The translations under genes were made by a program, and so were the position numbers. Below the pieces are notes generated by a model. That model ran no database searches. It worked only from the letters and a program-made list of their open reading frames with translations, and was not told the DNA's origin. Positions 1 through 11,007 of a DNA stretch of 64,000 nucleotides are shown one piece after another. Origin of the DNA: Nicoletella semolina (GTDB lineage Bacteria > Pseudomonadota > Gammaproteobacteria > Enterobacterales > Pasteurellaceae); assembly GCF_004345745.1 (NCBI RefSeq), contig NZ_SLXJ01000007.1, positions 1-64,000 on the forward strand, in the 5' to 3' direction. Numbering within the stretch: position 1 is the stretch's first letter; every line of letters begins with the position of its first letter.

Positions 1-102
1 GGTACGGGTTATCGAGTGAATGAAGGTTTTTCTGCGAGGGCAGGTTTTGCGTTAAGCGGAGGCGATGTGAGTGGAGGAGCGGGGATAAACTACGAATGGT
101 AG
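1..102 (+). CDS. YadA-like trimeric autotransporter adhesin, C-terminal fragment
   Basis: The open frame entering from the left edge encodes the last 33 residues of a protein ending in GAGINYEW and a TAG stop. Alternating hydrophobic and small residues (RAGFALSGG, then GGAGINYEW) and the terminal aromatic residue are typical of the membrane-anchor beta strands of YadA/Hia-type trimeric autotransporters, which insert as a trimer in the outer membrane and export an adhesive stalk. Only the last strands are visible, so passenger type and length are unknown. A good terminator follows at 157-193. An ordinary outer membrane beta-barrel C-terminus is the main alternative. Confidence 0.72.
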   Translation, partial: GTGYRVNEGFSARAGFALSGGDVSGGAGINYEW

Positions 103-156
103 GGTGTTGCGTTTTTCACTTTTTAATCTGACCGCAAAAAGTTAGACAGCTATTTG

Positions 157-193
157 AAGGATTGAGTACGGTATTGCAACTCAATCCTTTTAA
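157..193 (+). terminator. Intrinsic terminator after the adhesin gene
   Basis: Perfect 11-base arms AAGGATTGAGT (157-167) and ACTCAATCCTT (179-189) enclose an 11-base loop and are followed by TTTAATTTT. It lies 55 bases after the adhesin stop codon. Confidence 0.75.
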
Positions 194-566
194 TTTTGGC
201 GTATTTTAGGCGTTGGGCGGTCATCGGTTTTCGTCCTTAATAAACAACGCTTCTTCCTCTCATTAATCAAGAGAAGTGGTGTTGTGTTATTTATTGATGA
301 CTTCAAATATTAAGAGATAAAGATGAAAGCTCGTCTCTATCATTTTCATCATTTTTGTTTTACACTAAACTTGTTTTTTCTATCTATTCTAGGTAATAAT
401 CTAAATTCTAATTTGATGTAAATTATTTAAATAGACAGCTATTGTCGTGAGTATGAAGAGTAAACTTATCCAATTGCTGATACATTCTTATTTTAGAATA
501 ATGTCTTACAGGAAGTTTAGTATATTTATCTAGAGCGGTCTTATTTTCTATATAGAGTAATTTTGA
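194..566. other. Intergenic region upstream of alaS
   Basis: No convincing gene is seen. It is AT-rich. An imperfect inverted repeat lies around 264-301 (AACAACGCTTCTT against AGAAGTGGTGTTGT), and a partial uptake-sequence core (GAGCGGTC) lies at about 533-540. The alaS promoter must be here, but no hexamer pair with good spacing stood out. Confidence 0.4.
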
Positions 567-3191
567 ATGAAAACAACTTCCGATATTCGCCAATCTTTTT
601 TAGATTTTTTTGCTAGTAAGGGACATACTATTGTGCCTAGTAGTTCCCTTGTTCCTGATAATGATCCAACTTTACTTTTTACCAACGCAGGAATGAATCA
701 GTTTAAAGACTGCTTTTTAGGATTAGATAAACGCAGTTATGTTAGAGCAACTAGTTCACAACGCTGTGTGCGAGCAGGGGGTAAACATAATGATTTAGAG
801 AATGTCGGCTACACCGCTCGCCACCACACTTTTTTTGAGATGTTAGGTAATTTTAGTTTTGGAGACTATTTCAAAAATGAGGCTATTGCATTTGGCTGGG
901 AATTTTTAACTTCGCCAAAATGGTTAGGGATACCAAAAGAGCGTTTGTATGTCACTGTTTATGAAACCGATGATGAGGCTTATAATATTTGGCACTCGCA
1001 AGTTGGAGTACCTACAGATCATATTATTCGTATTGGCGATAACAAAGGTGCACCTTATGCGTCAGATAATTTTTGGGCAATGGGTGATACAGGACCTTGT
1101 GGACCTTGTACTGAGATTTTCTACGATCACGGCGAGCAATATTGGGGCGGATTGCCTGGGACGCCTGAAGAAGATGGTGATCGTTTTATTGAGATTTGGA
1201 ATATTGTATTTATGCAATTTAACCGCCTTGCTGACGGTACGCTCAATAGACTGCCGAAACCTTCTGTAGATACGGGTATGGGGCTAGAGCGAATTAGTGC
1301 GGTGATGCAACACGTTAATTCTAACTATGAAACCGATATTTTCCAAACATTGATTAAAGAAATTGCGTTATTACTTGATGTTAAAGATCTAAACAATAAA
1401 TCGCTGCGAGTAGTGGCTGATCATATCCGTTCTTGTGCTTATTTGATTGCTGATGGCGTGATTCCGTCAAATGAAGGGCGTGGTTATGTATTGCGTCGTA
1501 TTATTCGTCGAGCAGTACGCCACGGTAATATTTTAGGGGCTAAAGAAGCATTTTTCTATAAACTCGTGCCAACATTGGCTATGGTGATGGGCGAGGCGGG
1601 CAACATTTTAACTGAAAAACAACACCAAATTCAAAAAAGCCTTAAGACTGAAGAAGAACAATTTGCTCGCACTTTAGAAAGAGGCTTAGCTTTGCTTGAA
1701 GATGAATTAGCTAAATTAGAAGACCAACAACTTTCAGGCGAGGTGGCGTTTAAATTATATGATACTTATGGTTTCCCGCTGGATTTAACTGCAGATGTAT
1801 GTCGTGAGCGTGATATTTGTATTGATGAAGATGGCTTTGAGCGAGAAATGGCGGTTCAACGTGAACGAGCGAAAGCGAGCAGTAATTTTGGCGTAGATTA
1901 TAGTAACGTGATCAAAGTAGATGGAAAAACTGACTTCAAGGGATACGACTGTATGCAAGTGCCTGCCACTGTAGTGGGACTGTTTAGTCAGGGGCAACCT
2001 GTACAAACGATTAAATCAGGCGAAAATGCGGTTGTGATTTTGGATAAAACGCCATTTTACGGCGAGTCAGGCGGTCAAATAGGGGATAGCGGTCAGATTT
2101 CATCGGATCTTTGCAATTTCTGTGTTGAAGATACCCAAAAATATGCTCAAGTCTTCGGACACATTGGGGTGCTTAACTCAGGGGAATTATCGGTTGGTGA
2201 TGTAATAAGTGCAAGGGTGAATGTTGCTCGTCGTGAAGCGATTATGGCTAACCACAGTGCAACGCATTTACTTCATTCGGCACTTCGTCAAGTGCTAGGT
2301 GTACACGTTGCACAGAAAGGTTCTCTTGTCTCTGAAAATGTATTGCGTTTTGATTTTTCTCAATCAGAAGCCATTACTAAAGCACAATTGGAAGAGATTG
2401 AGCGAATTGTCAATCGTAAAGTGCGTGAAAACTTACCTGTTGTCATTGAACAAATGGACATTGAGAGTGCGAAAGCAAAAGGGGCAATGGCATTATTTGG
2501 TGAGAAATATGGCGATATTGTGCGTGTCGTTGATATGACTGATTTTTCGATTGAGCTTTGTGGTGGTACACACGTTAAAAATACAGGTGAAATTGGCTTA
2601 TTTAAAATTGTGTCAGAAGGGGCTGTTGCTGCAGGAATTCGTCGTATTGAGGCAGTAACTGCAGAAAATGCAATTAACTGGTTGCATCAACAGCAGCAAG
2701 TGATTGGAAAAAGTGCAGAACTATTAAAAGCAGACAGTGCCAGTTTGGTTGAAAAAATTCAGCAATTACAGGATAAAGCTAAGCGTTCGGATAAGGAACT
2801 TTCGCAATTAAAAGAGAAATTGGCTGCTCAAGTGGGCGGAGAATTAGTGAAGCAAGCGAAGCAAGTCAATGGCGTTAATGTGATTGTTGAAAAATTAGAT
2901 AATGTTGATCCAAAAGCATTACGTTCATTAGTTGATGATCTAAAAAATCAATTAGGGACAGCTGTGATTGCATTTGCAACGGCAAGCGGTGATAAGGTGA
3001 ATTTGATCGTGGGTGTAACAAAAGATGTAACCACAAAAGTTAATGCAGGAGAGTTAGTCGGGTTAATGGCTCAATCAGTGGGTGGAAAAGGTGGCGGTCG
3101 TCCTGATATGGCAATGGCTGGCGGCAACCAAGTTGAAAACATTGGTCAGGCTTTAGAGCAAGCTCGACATTGGCTTCAATCACGATTGTAA
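567..3191 (+). CDS. alaS: Alanine--tRNA ligase
   Basis: Charges tRNA-Ala with alanine in the cytoplasm and clears mischarged Ser/Gly-tRNA. The 874-residue length matches bacterial AlaRS. The class II catalytic core is visible near the N-terminus ([18 protein letters not shown]). The editing domain carries HSATH (His563 and His567) and CGGTH (Cys665, His669), the zinc-binding editing residues. The C-terminal C-Ala part has a coiled coil and ends in a glycine-rich [11 protein letters not shown] motif. ATG at 567 gives the usual N-terminus [15 protein letters not shown]. csrA follows 37 bases downstream, an arrangement common in gammaproteobacteria. Confidence 0.98.
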   Translation: MKTTSDIRQSFLDFFASKGHTIVPSSSLVPDNDPTLLFTNAGMNQFKDCFLGLDKRSYVRATSSQRCVRAGGKHNDLENVGYTARHHTFFEMLGNFSFGDYFKNEAIAFGWEFLTSPKWLGIPKERLYVTVYETDDEAYNIWHSQVGVPTDHIIRIGDNKGAPYASDNFWAMGDTGPCGPCTEIFYDHGEQYWGGLPGTPEEDGDRFIEIWNIVFMQFNRLADGTLNRLPKPSVDTGMGLERISAVMQHVNSNYETDIFQTLIKEIALLLDVKDLNNKSLRVVADHIRSCAYLIADGVIPSNEGRGYVLRRIIRRAVRHGNILGAKEAFFYKLVPTLAMVMGEAGNILTEKQHQIQKSLKTEEEQFARTLERGLALLEDELAKLEDQQLSGEVAFKLYDTYGFPLDLTADVCRERDICIDEDGFEREMAVQRERAKASSNFGVDYSNVIKVDGKTDFKGYDCMQVPATVVGLFSQGQPVQTIKSGENAVVILDKTPFYGESGGQIGDSGQISSDLCNFCVEDTQKYAQVFGHIGVLNSGELSVGDVISARVNVARREAIMANHSATHLLHSALRQVLGVHVAQKGSLVSENVLRFDFSQSEAITKAQLEEIERIVNRKVRENLPVVIEQMDIESAKAKGAMALFGEKYGDIVRVVDMTDFSIELCGGTHVKNTGEIGLFKIVSEGAVAAGIRRIEAVTAENAINWLHQQQQVIGKSAELLKADSASLVEKIQQLQDKAKRSDKELSQLKEKLAAQVGGELVKQAKQVNGVNVIVEKLDNVDPKALRSLVDDLKNQLGTAVIAFATASGDKVNLIVGVTKDVTTKVNAGELVGLMAQSVGGKGGGRPDMAMAGGNQVENIGQALEQARHWLQSRL

Positions 3192-3228
3192 TAATCTATC
3201 AGGTTTAACCTTTATAAAGGAGAGCATT

Positions 3229-3432
3229 ATGCTGATACTCACTCGTAAAAGTGGAGAACGTTTACTAATTGGTGAGAATGTTGAGATTACCGTGTTAAGC
3301 GTAAGAGGGAACCAAGTAAAATTGGGGGTGAATGCACCAAAAGATATTGCTGTTTATCGTGAGGAAATCCGTCCCCAAATTCAGCATTCGGCAAGTGCTT
3401 CTTCTGAAAATGTTAGTCTTGAAGAAGATTAA
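3229..3432 (+). CDS. csrA: Carbon storage regulator CsrA
   Basis: RNA-binding post-transcriptional regulator that binds GGA motifs in mRNA leaders and alters translation or stability of carbon metabolism and surface genes. The 67-residue protein begins [15 protein letters not shown] and contains [20 protein letters not shown], covering the beta strands and RNA-binding arginine of the family. The C-terminal tail is acidic and variable. A strong ribosome binding site AAGGAG lies upstream of the ATG. It sits directly after alaS and may be read through from it as well as from its own promoter. Confidence 0.97.
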   Translation: MLILTRKSGERLLIGENVEITVLSVRGNQVKLGVNAPKDIAVYREEIRPQIQHSASASSENVSLEED

Positions 3433-3471
3433 TGGTCTTTCGATTTTAGGATTTTTATCTAAGGATTATTG

Positions 3472-4362
3472 ATGAAAGTGATTATTCCTGTTGCAGGGTT
3501 AGGTACTCGTATGTTGCCTGCAACTAAAGCTATTCCCAAAGAAATGCTGACCATTGCTGATAAGCCATTGATTCAATATATCGTGAATGAATGCGTAGCG
3601 GCAAATATTAAAGAAATTGTATTGGTTACGCATTCTTCAAAAAATGCGATCGAAAATCATTTTGATACTTCTTTTGAACTTGAAACGATGCTAGAAAAAC
3701 GGGTAAAGCGTCAATTGCTTGACGAGGTTCGTTCAATTGTTCCAAAAGATGTAACGATTATGCACGTTCGACAAGGGCAAGCCAAAGGATTAGGGCATGC
3801 GGTGCTTTGTGGAAGAGCATTGGTGGGTGATGAACCTTTTGCCGTTGTGTTACCTGATGTGTTATTAGCGGATTTTTCGGCAGATCAGCGTACAGAGAAC
3901 CTATCGGCTATGGTTAAACGTTTCAATGAAACAGGCAGAAGCCAAATTATGGTTGCACCAGTTGCCAAAGAAGAGGTGAGTAACTATGGCATAGCAGATT
4001 GTGCAGGCGTAGATATTTGTGCAGGGAATACTGCTAAGATTGTGCGAATGGTGGAAAAGCCGAATGTTGAGAATGCTCCGAGTAATCTTGCTGTTGTTGG
4101 ACGTTATGTCTTTTCTTCAGATATTTGGGATCTGCTTGCCAGAACGCCTGTTGGGGTTGGCGATGAAATTCAATTGACTGATGCAATTGATATGTTGATT
4201 GAACAGCAAGATGTGGAAGCGTTTCACTTGACAGGAAAATCGTTTGATTGTGGCGATAAACTAGGCTACATGCAGGCATTTGTTGAGTATAGTTTGCACC
4301 ACGGTAAAGTAGGGGCTGAATTTAAACACTATGTGCAACATTTGGCAAAGTCGTTACCATAA
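3472..4362 (+). CDS. galU: UTP--glucose-1-phosphate uridylyltransferase
   Basis: Makes UDP-glucose from UTP and glucose-1-phosphate for LPS/LOS and capsule sugars. The N-terminus [19 protein letters not shown] holds the nucleotidyltransferase G-x-G-T-R-x-LP-x-TK signature; later [10 protein letters not shown] and a conserved [14 protein letters not shown] segment are typical of GalU. The length of 296 residues is standard. The ATG at 3472 is preferred over an in-frame TTG at 3469 because it matches family starts and sits after AAGGATTATT. It lies between csrA and degS on the same strand. Confidence 0.97.
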   Translation: MKVIIPVAGLGTRMLPATKAIPKEMLTIADKPLIQYIVNECVAANIKEIVLVTHSSKNAIENHFDTSFELETMLEKRVKRQLLDEVRSIVPKDVTIMHVRQGQAKGLGHAVLCGRALVGDEPFAVVLPDVLLADFSADQRTENLSAMVKRFNETGRSQIMVAPVAKEEVSNYGIADCAGVDICAGNTAKIVRMVEKPNVENAPSNLAVVGRYVFSSDIWDLLARTPVGVGDEIQLTDAIDMLIEQQDVEAFHLTGKSFDCGDKLGYMQAFVEYSLHHGKVGAEFKHYVQHLAKSLP

Positions 4363-4384
4363 TCCCCTTTAACTTGACCATAAA

Positions 4385-5425
4385 ATGCGAAAGAAAATAT
4401 TACAAGCGGTCTATTTGGGACTTTTTTCTGCAGGGCTAATTTTGTATGTTGCCCCATTAGTTCATTCTTCTTTTAATAGGAAGGACAATTCGGATATTGT
4501 TAGCTATCATCAGGCAGTACAAAAAGCCTCTCCTGCGGTGGTGAATGTTTATAATCAGGCATTTGATATCAATGATGCTGAGATGATGGTTAGCTTACAA
4601 GTGAACAATCTCGGCTCTGGCGTGATTATGACAAATGATGGTTATATTCTAACCAATGAACACGTTGTGCAAAATGCCGATCAAATTATTGTTGCACTAC
4701 AATCAGGGAAATTATATCAAGCCTTGCTCGTTGGTTCAGATAACTTAACAGATTTGGCAGTATTAAAAATCCAAGCACAAAATTTGCCTACCATTCCTCA
4801 AAATACACGGCGTATGGCACAGGTTGGTGATGTGGTATTAGCGATTGGTAATCCGCTGAATTTAGGGCAAAGTATTACGCAAGGGATTATTAGTGCTACA
4901 GGGCGTAATGCTTTATCTGAAACAGGAAGACAAGATTTTATTCAAACAGATGCTTCTATCAATAAAGGAAATTCTGGCGGAGCATTAGTGAATTCAGTCG
5001 GTGAATTAATCGGTATTAATACATTAAGTTTAGGCAAAAATAGTGATGAATTTGCTGAAGGACTAAATTTTGCTATCCCAATTGCATTAGCAAATAAAAT
5101 AATGAATAAACTTATCAAAGATGGGCGTGTTATTCGTGGCTATCTTGGCGTAAACAGTTCTCTATTTTATTCTGCAAGAGAATTAGGCGTTGGGGATAAA
5201 GGCGTTTTAATTACAGGGGTCAGTGAAAATGGTCCAGCAGATAAAGCTGGCATTAGACAAGGTGATCTCATTCTTAAAATTAATAATATTGAAGCAGAGA
5301 GTCCGAGTAAAATGATGGCGTTAATTGCAGATTTACCACCAAATACCTTAATTAATGTAGAGATTTTACGTCAAGATCAACTACTTAAATTAAATGTTGT
5401 GATTGGTGAATTCCCAACATTGTAA
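4385..5425 (+). CDS. degS: Periplasmic serine endoprotease DegS, sigma-E pathway
   Basis: Inner-membrane-anchored protease that senses unfolded outer membrane proteins through its PDZ domain and makes the first cut in RseA, releasing sigma-E. A single N-terminal membrane anchor is visible (about residues 5-25), then a trypsin-like domain with His93 (NEHVV), Asp123 (TDLAV) and Ser197 (GNSGGA), then one PDZ domain (about 250-340). One PDZ domain and 346 residues fit DegS rather than two-PDZ DegP/DegQ. A perfect uptake sequence ACAAGCGGT lies within the first codons (4402-4410). Confidence 0.95.
   Translation: MRKKILQAVYLGLFSAGLILYVAPLVHSSFNRKDNSDIVSYHQAVQKASPAVVNVYNQAFDINDAEMMVSLQVNNLGSGVIMTNDGYILTNEHVVQNADQIIVALQSGKLYQALLVGSDNLTDLAVLKIQAQNLPTIPQNTRRMAQVGDVVLAIGNPLNLGQSITQGIISATGRNALSETGRQDFIQTDASINKGNSGGALVNSVGELIGINTLSLGKNSDEFAEGLNFAIPIALANKIMNKLIKDGRVIRGYLGVNSSLFYSARELGVGDKGVLITGVSENGPADKAGIRQGDLILKINNIEAESPSKMMALIADLPPNTLINVEILRQDQLLKLNVVIGEFPTL
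4402..4410 (+). repeat. DNA uptake sequence (ACAAGCGGT)
   Basis: Exact 9-base core of the Apl-type Pasteurellaceae uptake signal, here inside the 5' end of degS. Such cores mark DNA for uptake by competent cells of the Actinobacillus/Mannheimia side of the family. Confidence 0.75.
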
Positions 5426-5467
5426 GCATTAGCAATTAGATCAGAATAGAGAAAGAGAGAAATAACC

Positions 5468-6178
5468 GTGCAAACTCAAAATATTGTTGCGACAAAAAAT
5501 CAGAATATGGTTATTACCGTTGATGGACCCAGTGGTGCAGGAAAAGGAACACTTTGTAGTGCATTGGCTGAAAAATTAGGCTTTGAACTGCTTGATTCTG
5601 GTGCTATCTATCGTATTTTGGCACTGGCTGCAATCAAATCGGATATTTCCTTAGATGATGAAATTCAGCTTGCAGAATTAGCTCGTTCACTTGATGTTAA
5701 ATTTACCTTAAAAGCGGGCGAGGTGAACGTTATTTTAAGTGGCGAAGATGTGGGGAGGCAAGTTCGTACTGCACAAGCGGGTCAAAATGCCTCAAAGATT
5801 GCAATATTTCCTAAAGTAAGAGAGGCATTACTACAACGCCAGCGTGATTTCAGCACATCTCGAGGGTTGGTTGCAGATGGGCGTGATATGGGGACAGTTG
5901 TGTTTCCAAATGCAAAAATAAAATTCTTTTTAGATGCAAGTCCTGAAGAAAGAACGAAAAGAAGAGTAAAACAGTTGCAAGAAAAGGGATTTAATGCTAA
6001 TTTTGACGAGATTTTATCCGAGATAAAAGAGCGTGATTTACGAGATAGAAATCGTGCTATTGCACCACTTGTTCCTGCAGAAGATGCGATTATTTTAGAT
6101 TCTACGCATTTAACGATTGATGACGTGATTACACGGGCCTTGGATTATATCAATCAATGTGTTAAGAGCACAATTTAG
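5468..6178 (+). CDS. cmk: Cytidylate kinase
   Basis: Phosphorylates CMP and dCMP with ATP in pyrimidine nucleotide recycling. The P-loop GPSGAGKG lies at residues 20-27, followed by LLDSGAIYR (acceptor binding) and [13 protein letters not shown], all standard for bacterial Cmk. The start is not fully certain: GTG at 5468 has an AGAGAG ribosome binding site just upstream and gives 236 residues, while ATG at 5507 would give the shorter N-terminus usual in the family but has no clear binding site. Placement just upstream of rpsA is the conserved gammaproteobacterial order. Confidence 0.95.
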   Translation: MQTQNIVATKNQNMVITVDGPSGAGKGTLCSALAEKLGFELLDSGAIYRILALAAIKSDISLDDEIQLAELARSLDVKFTLKAGEVNVILSGEDVGRQVRTAQAGQNASKIAIFPKVREALLQRQRDFSTSRGLVADGRDMGTVVFPNAKIKFFLDASPEERTKRRVKQLQEKGFNANFDEILSEIKERDLRDRNRAIAPLVPAEDAIILDSTHLTIDDVITRALDYINQCVKSTI

Positions 6179-6313
6179 AAAAATATGTAGTTCCAAGAGA
6201 GCTAACTCGGAAATGATAGATTTATTTGCTTAGTAAAGGATGACTGAGTTTTTATTAGTAACCCCATTTAGATGGATATAGATGGACGTTTTTTATTTTT
6301 AAGAAGATTAATT

Positions 6314-7981
6314 ATGACTGAATCTTTTGCTCAATTATTTGAAGAATCACTAAAAGGTCAAGAAACCCGTTTAGGTTCTATTGTTAAAGGTACTGTAGTT
6401 GCAATTCAAAAAGGCTATGTGCTTGTTGATGCTGGTTTAAAATCAGAATCTGCAATCCCTGCAGAAGAATTTTTCAATGCTCAAGGCGAGCTTGAAGTTC
6501 AGGTTGGAGATGTCGTTGATGTTGCACTTGATGCAGTAGAAGATGGTTTCGGTGAGACTAAACTTTCTCGTGAAAAAGCTAAACGCAATGAATCTTGGGC
6601 TGTATTAGAAAAAGCCTTTGAAGAACAAGAAACAGTTGTTGGTTTAGTAAACGGTAAAGTAAAAGGTGGCTTCACTGTTGAGTTAAATGGTGTTCGTGCA
6701 TTCTTACCTGGTTCATTGGTGGATACTCGTCCTGTGCGTGATTCATTAAACCTTGAAGGTCAAACTCTTGAATTAAGAGTGATTAAATTAGACCAAAAAC
6801 GTAATAATGTCGTTGTATCACGTCGTGCAGTGATTGAATCAAGCAGCAATCAAGATCGTGAAGAAGTGTTAGCGAACTTAGTTGAAGGCTCAGAAGTAAA
6901 AGGTACGGTGAAAAACTTAACTGATTACGGTGCATTCGTTGATTTAGGTGGTGTAGATGGTTTGCTTCACATCACTGATATGGCTTGGAAACGTGTTAAA
7001 CACCCAAGTGAAGTTGTCAATGTTGGTGATGAAGTAACAGTTAAAGTATTGAAATTTGACAAAGAGAAAACTCGTGTATCTTTAGGCTTAAAACAGTTAG
7101 GTCAAGATCCTTGGGTTGCAATTGCACAAAACCACCCTGTAAACAGCAAATTAACGGGTAAAGTAACTAATTTAACTGACTACGGTTGCTTTATTGAGAT
7201 TTTAGATGGAGTAGAAGGTTTAGTTCACGTTTCAGAAATGGATTGGACAAACAAAAATATTCACCCATCTAAAGTAGTGAATGTCGGTGATGTTGTTGAA
7301 GTAATGGTGCTTGAAGTTGATGAGGAGCGTCGTCGTATTTCTTTAGGTTTGAAACAATGTAAGCCAAACCCTTGGGAGCATTTCTCTGAAACTCATAACA
7401 AAAATGATAAAGTGAAAGGTAAAATTAAATCAATCACTGACTTCGGTATCTTTATCGGTCTTGAGGGCGGAATTGATGGTTTAGTTCACTTATCAGATAT
7501 TTCTTGGAATGTATCAGGCGAAGAAGCAGTTCGTAACTATAAGAAAGGCGATGAGGTTGAAGCTGTTGTATTACAAGTTGATGCAGTCAAAGAGCGTATT
7601 TCTTTAGGTATCAAACAATTAGATTCTGATCCTTTTACAAATTTTGTTGATGCGACTAAAAAAGGTGCTATCGTTACAGGTAAAGTGGTTGAAGTTGATG
7701 CAAAAGGCGTAAAAGTTGAATTGTCTGATGGTGTTGAAGGTTATATTCGTGCCGCAGAAGCAACTCGTGATCGTATTGAAAACATTACTTCAGTGATTAG
7801 TGTTGGTGATGAGCTTGAAGCAAAATACACTGGTGTTGATCGTAAAGCTCGTGTGGTGAATCTTTCTGTGCGTGCTAAAGATGAAGCTGAAGAATCAGTT
7901 GCACTAGCACAAGTGAACAAGCAGGAAGAAGTTATTCCAAATGCGTTTGCTGAAGCATTCAGAGCAGCTAAAGGTGAATAA
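6314..7981 (+). CDS. rpsA: 30S ribosomal protein S1
   Basis: Large ribosomal protein that binds mRNA leaders and helps unfold them for translation initiation. Six S1 (OB-fold) repeats are evident, with recurring segments such as [22 protein letters not shown] and [13 protein letters not shown]. The ATG at 6314 gives [12 protein letters not shown], the usual S1 N-terminus, and 555 residues; an upstream in-frame ATG at 6272 would add 14 unlikely residues. It follows cmk by 135 bases and precedes ihfB, the usual cmk-rpsA-ihfB order. Confidence 0.98.
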   Translation: MTESFAQLFEESLKGQETRLGSIVKGTVVAIQKGYVLVDAGLKSESAIPAEEFFNAQGELEVQVGDVVDVALDAVEDGFGETKLSREKAKRNESWAVLEKAFEEQETVVGLVNGKVKGGFTVELNGVRAFLPGSLVDTRPVRDSLNLEGQTLELRVIKLDQKRNNVVVSRRAVIESSSNQDREEVLANLVEGSEVKGTVKNLTDYGAFVDLGGVDGLLHITDMAWKRVKHPSEVVNVGDEVTVKVLKFDKEKTRVSLGLKQLGQDPWVAIAQNHPVNSKLTGKVTNLTDYGCFIEILDGVEGLVHVSEMDWTNKNIHPSKVVNVGDVVEVMVLEVDEERRRISLGLKQCKPNPWEHFSETHNKNDKVKGKIKSITDFGIFIGLEGGIDGLVHLSDISWNVSGEEAVRNYKKGDEVEAVVLQVDAVKERISLGIKQLDSDPFTNFVDATKKGAIVTGKVVEVDAKGVKVELSDGVEGYIRAAEATRDRIENITSVISVGDELEAKYTGVDRKARVVNLSVRAKDEAEESVALAQVNKQEEVIPNAFAEAFRAAKGE

Positions 7982-8001
7982 TTAACCTTTAAGCGTTAAT
8001 C

Positions 8002-8028
8002 AAGCGGATATGTACAACATGTCCGCTT
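8002..8028 (+). terminator. Hairpin between rpsA and ihfB
   Basis: Arms AAGCGGATATGT (8002-8013) and ACATGTCCGCTT (8017-8028) pair over 12 bases with one G-U wobble and a 3-base loop. No T-run follows, so it may be a processing or stability hairpin, or a partial terminator, rather than a full stop signal. Confidence 0.5.
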
Positions 8029-8052
8029 CAGTTCATTGAAAGAGGATAAAAT

Positions 8053-8340
8053 ATGACTAAATCTGAACTTATCGAAAACTTAGTCGCTAAAAATCCTGCT
8101 ATTCCAGTTTTTATTGTTGATAATAGTGTTAAAGAAATTTTAGAACAAATTACTCAAGCACTCGTTGCTGGGCAGCGTGTAGAGATTCGAGGGTTTGGTA
8201 GTTTCTCCTTGCATTATCGCCATTCTAGAATAGGACGTAATCCTAAAACAGGTGAAAACGTAAAATTAGGTTCAAAATATGTCCCTCATTTTCGAGCTGG
8301 AAAAGAGCTAAAAGAGCGTGTAAATATAATTAATGGCTAA
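8053..8340 (+). CDS. ihfB: Integration host factor beta subunit
   Basis: Nucleoid protein that, with IhfA, bends DNA sharply at specific sites in replication, recombination and transcription. The 95-residue HU/IHF fold shows the beta-arm region [10 protein letters not shown] followed by GRNPKTGE, where the proline intercalates into the minor groove. IhfB rather than HU is supported by position after rpsA and by the N-terminus [10 protein letters not shown]. An AAAGAGGA ribosome binding site precedes the ATG. Confidence 0.96.
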   Translation: MTKSELIENLVAKNPAIPVFIVDNSVKEILEQITQALVAGQRVEIRGFGSFSLHYRHSRIGRNPKTGENVKLGSKYVPHFRAGKELKERVNIING

Positions 8341-8373
8341 TGAATGTTCCAGTCATTGGATGATGGAGAAAAT

Positions 8374-8661
8374 ATGATTAAATATATATTTGGATTTATT
8401 ATTATCGTTGCCATTATTATTGTAACAATTACGATTGGTGCAAATAATGATCAAATTATTAGTTTTAATTACCTTGTCGCAAAAAGTGAATTACGCTTAT
8501 CCACATTTGTTGCGATATTATTCGGATTAGGACTAATTCTTGGCTGGTTGATTACAGGCTTTTTCTATTTAAAATTGAAACTAAAAAATATTACCTTACA
8601 ACGTAGAGTTAGAATACAAGCACAGCAGATTAGTGAATTGAGCTTATCGAAGGCAGAATAA
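8374..8661 (+). CDS. lapA: LPS assembly protein LapA (DUF1049)
   Basis: Small inner membrane protein that works with LapB in controlling lipopolysaccharide synthesis and LpxC turnover. The ATG at 8374 follows a GGAG ribosome binding site and gives 95 residues; an in-frame start at 8344 lacks support. Two transmembrane segments are visible (about residues 3-22 and 42-65), the second rich in glycine and leucine, followed by a short cytoplasmic helix KLKNITLQRRVRIQAQQI. Its stop overlaps the lapB start (TAATG), indicating translational coupling. Confidence 0.9.
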   Translation: MIKYIFGFIIIVAIIIVTITIGANNDQIISFNYLVAKSELRLSTFVAILFGLGLILGWLITGFFYLKLKLKNITLQRRVRIQAQQISELSLSKAE

Positions 8662-9848
8662 TGCTTGAATTACTGTTCCTATTATTACCTATTGCCACGT
8701 TATATGGTTGGTATATGGGGCAACGTAATGCTAAAAAATCACAAGAACAAGTCAGTAATAAATTCTCTCGAGATTATATGACTGGCTTGAATTTTTTACT
8801 TTCTAATCAGCAAGAAAAAGCAGTTGATGTTTTCTTGTCAATGTTGCAGAAACAAGAGAGTGAAAATCAAATCAGTCTTCAGTCGCAATTTGAGGCAGAG
8901 CTAACATTAGGTAATTTGTTTCGGTCTCGTGGTGAGGTTGATAGAGCGTTACGCATTCATCAAAACCTTGAAAATAATCCTGATTATTCTTTTGAACAAA
9001 AATTATTAGCTAAACAGCAATTGGCTAAAGATTTTCTATCAGCAGGTTTTTATGACCGAGCTGAAAATTATTTCATTAGTTTAGTTGATGAACCTGAATT
9101 TGCTGTTAATGCTTTAACTCACTTAACTCTTATTTATCAGAAAATGAGAGAGTGGCAGAAAGCAATTAATACATCAGAAAAATTGTTAAAATTAGGCATT
9201 GATAACCATATTCCTCTATCTCATTATTATTGTGAATATGCACAATTATGTAAACATAATGAAAAACATTTTACCCTCTTATTAGAGAAATCTTTAAAAT
9301 ATTCACCTAATTCTCCAAGAGCGTTAATGTTGTTCGGTGAATATTACCTGAAACAATTAAATTATCAGCAAGCAATTTATTATTTTGAGACAATTATTGA
9401 GAGAGACCCTGACTATATTGGTGAGGTTCTTCAAAAAATTGAATATTGTTATCAACAGTTGAACCAAATAGATAATTTTGAATTGTTTTTAATTAGAGCT
9501 GCACAAGTTAAAAATAATAGCCGTATTGATATTGCATTAGCCGATCGAATTGCTCAAAAAGATGGCATTGAAGCTGCACAATTTAAGTTATATAAGCAAG
9601 TTAAACAGCACCCGAATCTATTTACGTTTCACCATTTTATTTACTATCAAATGAATTCCGCAAAAGAAGGACAAGGAAAAGAAAATTTAGCCTTGCTTCA
9701 TCAAATGGTGGGTGATCGTATTCAAAAAGGATTTCAATATCGTTGTTTAAATTGTGGATATCAAAGTTATAAATTAATTTGGTATTGTCCTTCTTGTCGA
9801 GAGTGGGAGAGTATTAAACCGATTAGTAGTATTAATGATGTTATATAA
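8661..9848 (+). CDS. lapB: LPS assembly protein LapB (YciM)
   Basis: Membrane-anchored adaptor that presents LpxC to FtsH and coordinates LPS assembly. The N-terminal segment [20 protein letters not shown] is the membrane anchor; the middle consists of TPR repeats (about residues 35-330); the C-terminus has a rubredoxin-like metal site with Cys362, Cys365, Cys376 and Cys379. The length of 395 residues and the lapA-lapB-pyrF-yciH order match the family. The start overlaps the lapA stop by one base. Confidence 0.95.
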   Translation: MLELLFLLLPIATLYGWYMGQRNAKKSQEQVSNKFSRDYMTGLNFLLSNQQEKAVDVFLSMLQKQESENQISLQSQFEAELTLGNLFRSRGEVDRALRIHQNLENNPDYSFEQKLLAKQQLAKDFLSAGFYDRAENYFISLVDEPEFAVNALTHLTLIYQKMREWQKAINTSEKLLKLGIDNHIPLSHYYCEYAQLCKHNEKHFTLLLEKSLKYSPNSPRALMLFGEYYLKQLNYQQAIYYFETIIERDPDYIGEVLQKIEYCYQQLNQIDNFELFLIRAAQVKNNSRIDIALADRIAQKDGIEAAQFKLYKQVKQHPNLFTFHHFIYYQMNSAKEGQGKENLALLHQMVGDRIQKGFQYRCLNCGYQSYKLIWYCPSCREWESIKPISSINDVI

Positions 9849-9864
9849 ACAAGGGAGTTGTGTT

Positions 9865-10581
9865 ATGAATAATAAGGTGATTGTTGCGTTAGATTACGAA
9901 ACAGAAAAAGAAGCGTTGAATTTTGTCGATCAAATTGATCCTTCACTTTGCCGTTTAAAAGTAGGGAAGGAGATGTTTACCACTTTAGGAACACATTTTG
10001 TGAAACAGCTTCATTCTCGTCAATTTGATATTTTTTTAGATTTAAAATATCACGATATTCCCAATACCGTTGCAAGAGCCGTACGTTCTGCGGCAGAACT
10101 TGGTGTTTGGATGGTCGATTTACACGCAAGCGGTGGATTGCGTATGATGGAAACGGCAAAACAAATTCTTGAGCCGTATGGGAAAGAAGCACCACTATTA
10201 ATTGGTGTGACTGTATTAACCAGTATGGAAGATTTAGATTTATTGCAAATAGGCATTAATGCTTCGCCAATGGAGCAAGTTATCCGATTAGCACATTTAT
10301 GCCAACGTGCAGGTTTAGATGGTGTAGTTTGTTCACCACACGAAGTGGAAACATTACGTACGCACTGTGGCGAAAGTTTTAAATTAATCACACCAGGTAT
10401 TCGCCCTGAAGGAAGTGAGATGGGCGATCAACGCCGTGTTATGACACCTAAACAAGCGATTGAAACAGGTGCTGATTATCTTGTGATTGGCAGACCGATC
10501 ACGCAATCACCTAACCCATTTGCAACACTCACCTCAATCAATCAGTCGATTGAAGAGTTGGCAAAAAATAATCAAAAATGA
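9865..10581 (+). CDS. pyrF: Orotidine 5'-phosphate decarboxylase
   Basis: Last step of de novo UMP synthesis. The catalytic segment [15 protein letters not shown] is clear and the C-terminal [12 protein letters not shown] binds phosphate. The ATG at 9865 has a strong AGGGAG ribosome binding site and gives 238 residues; an in-frame ATG at 9835 would overlap lapB and is not favoured. It lies 16 bases after lapB, in the same transcription unit. Confidence 0.97.
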   Translation: MNNKVIVALDYETEKEALNFVDQIDPSLCRLKVGKEMFTTLGTHFVKQLHSRQFDIFLDLKYHDIPNTVARAVRSAAELGVWMVDLHASGGLRMMETAKQILEPYGKEAPLLIGVTVLTSMEDLDLLQIGINASPMEQVIRLAHLCQRAGLDGVVCSPHEVETLRTHCGESFKLITPGIRPEGSEMGDQRRVMTPKQAIETGADYLVIGRPITQSPNPFATLTSINQSIEELAKNNQK

Positions 10582-10614
10582 ATATAAGCGGTGAGTTTTA
10601 ATAGGAATTTTACA

Positions 10615-10926
10615 ATGTCATTAGTATATTCTACGGAAACAGGACGTATATTACCGAACAAAACAGAGCCAACTCGCCTAAAAGGTGATGGAATAGTGAG
10701 GATTCAACGTCAAACCAGTGGTAGAAAAGGCAAAGGTGTCTCAATTATCACAGGATTAGATCTTGATGATAAAGCATTAATGTCAATTGCTTCGGAACTC
10801 AAACGCCGAATGGGGTGTGGCGGATCAGTTAAGGAAGGTGTTGTTGAAATTCAAGGTGATAATCGTGAGTTATTAAAACAAATTTTGGAACAAAAAGGTT
10901 TTAAAGTTAAATTAGCAGGCGGTTAA
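10615..10926 (+). CDS. yciH: SUI1/eIF1-like translation factor YciH
   Basis: Bacterial homologue of eukaryotic initiation factor eIF1, thought to affect initiation fidelity in vitro. The 103-residue protein shows the SUI1 signature: VRIQRQTSGRKGKGVSII, LKRRMGCGGSVKEG and a C-terminal ILEQKGFKVKLAGG. The ATG at 10615 is chosen because it gives the family N-terminus MSLVYSTETGR; an upstream TTG at 10591 is not conserved. It closes the lapA-lapB-pyrF-yciH operon and is followed by a hairpin. Confidence 0.94.
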   Translation: MSLVYSTETGRILPNKTEPTRLKGDGIVRIQRQTSGRKGKGVSIITGLDLDDKALMSIASELKRRMGCGGSVKEGVVEIQGDNRELLKQILEQKGFKVKLAGG

Positions 10927-10930
10927 TTAA

Positions 10931-10964
10931 TAACAATGCTTAAATTTTCAATTCAGCATTGTTA
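10931..10964 (+). terminator. Terminator-like hairpin after yciH
   Basis: Arms TAACAATGCT (10931-10940) and AGCATTGTTA (10955-10964) pair over 10 bases. A T-rich stretch begins about 5 bases later (TTTTTTATTTTATTG). Confidence 0.6.
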
Positions 10965-11007
10965 TTATGCTTTTTTATTTTATTGTTTAAAAGTCTAAGG
11001 ATATTTA

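Noticed and set aside
474-499. Promoter TTGCTG / TAGAAT before alaS
   Set aside because: The spacing of 14 bases is too short for a sigma-70 promoter.
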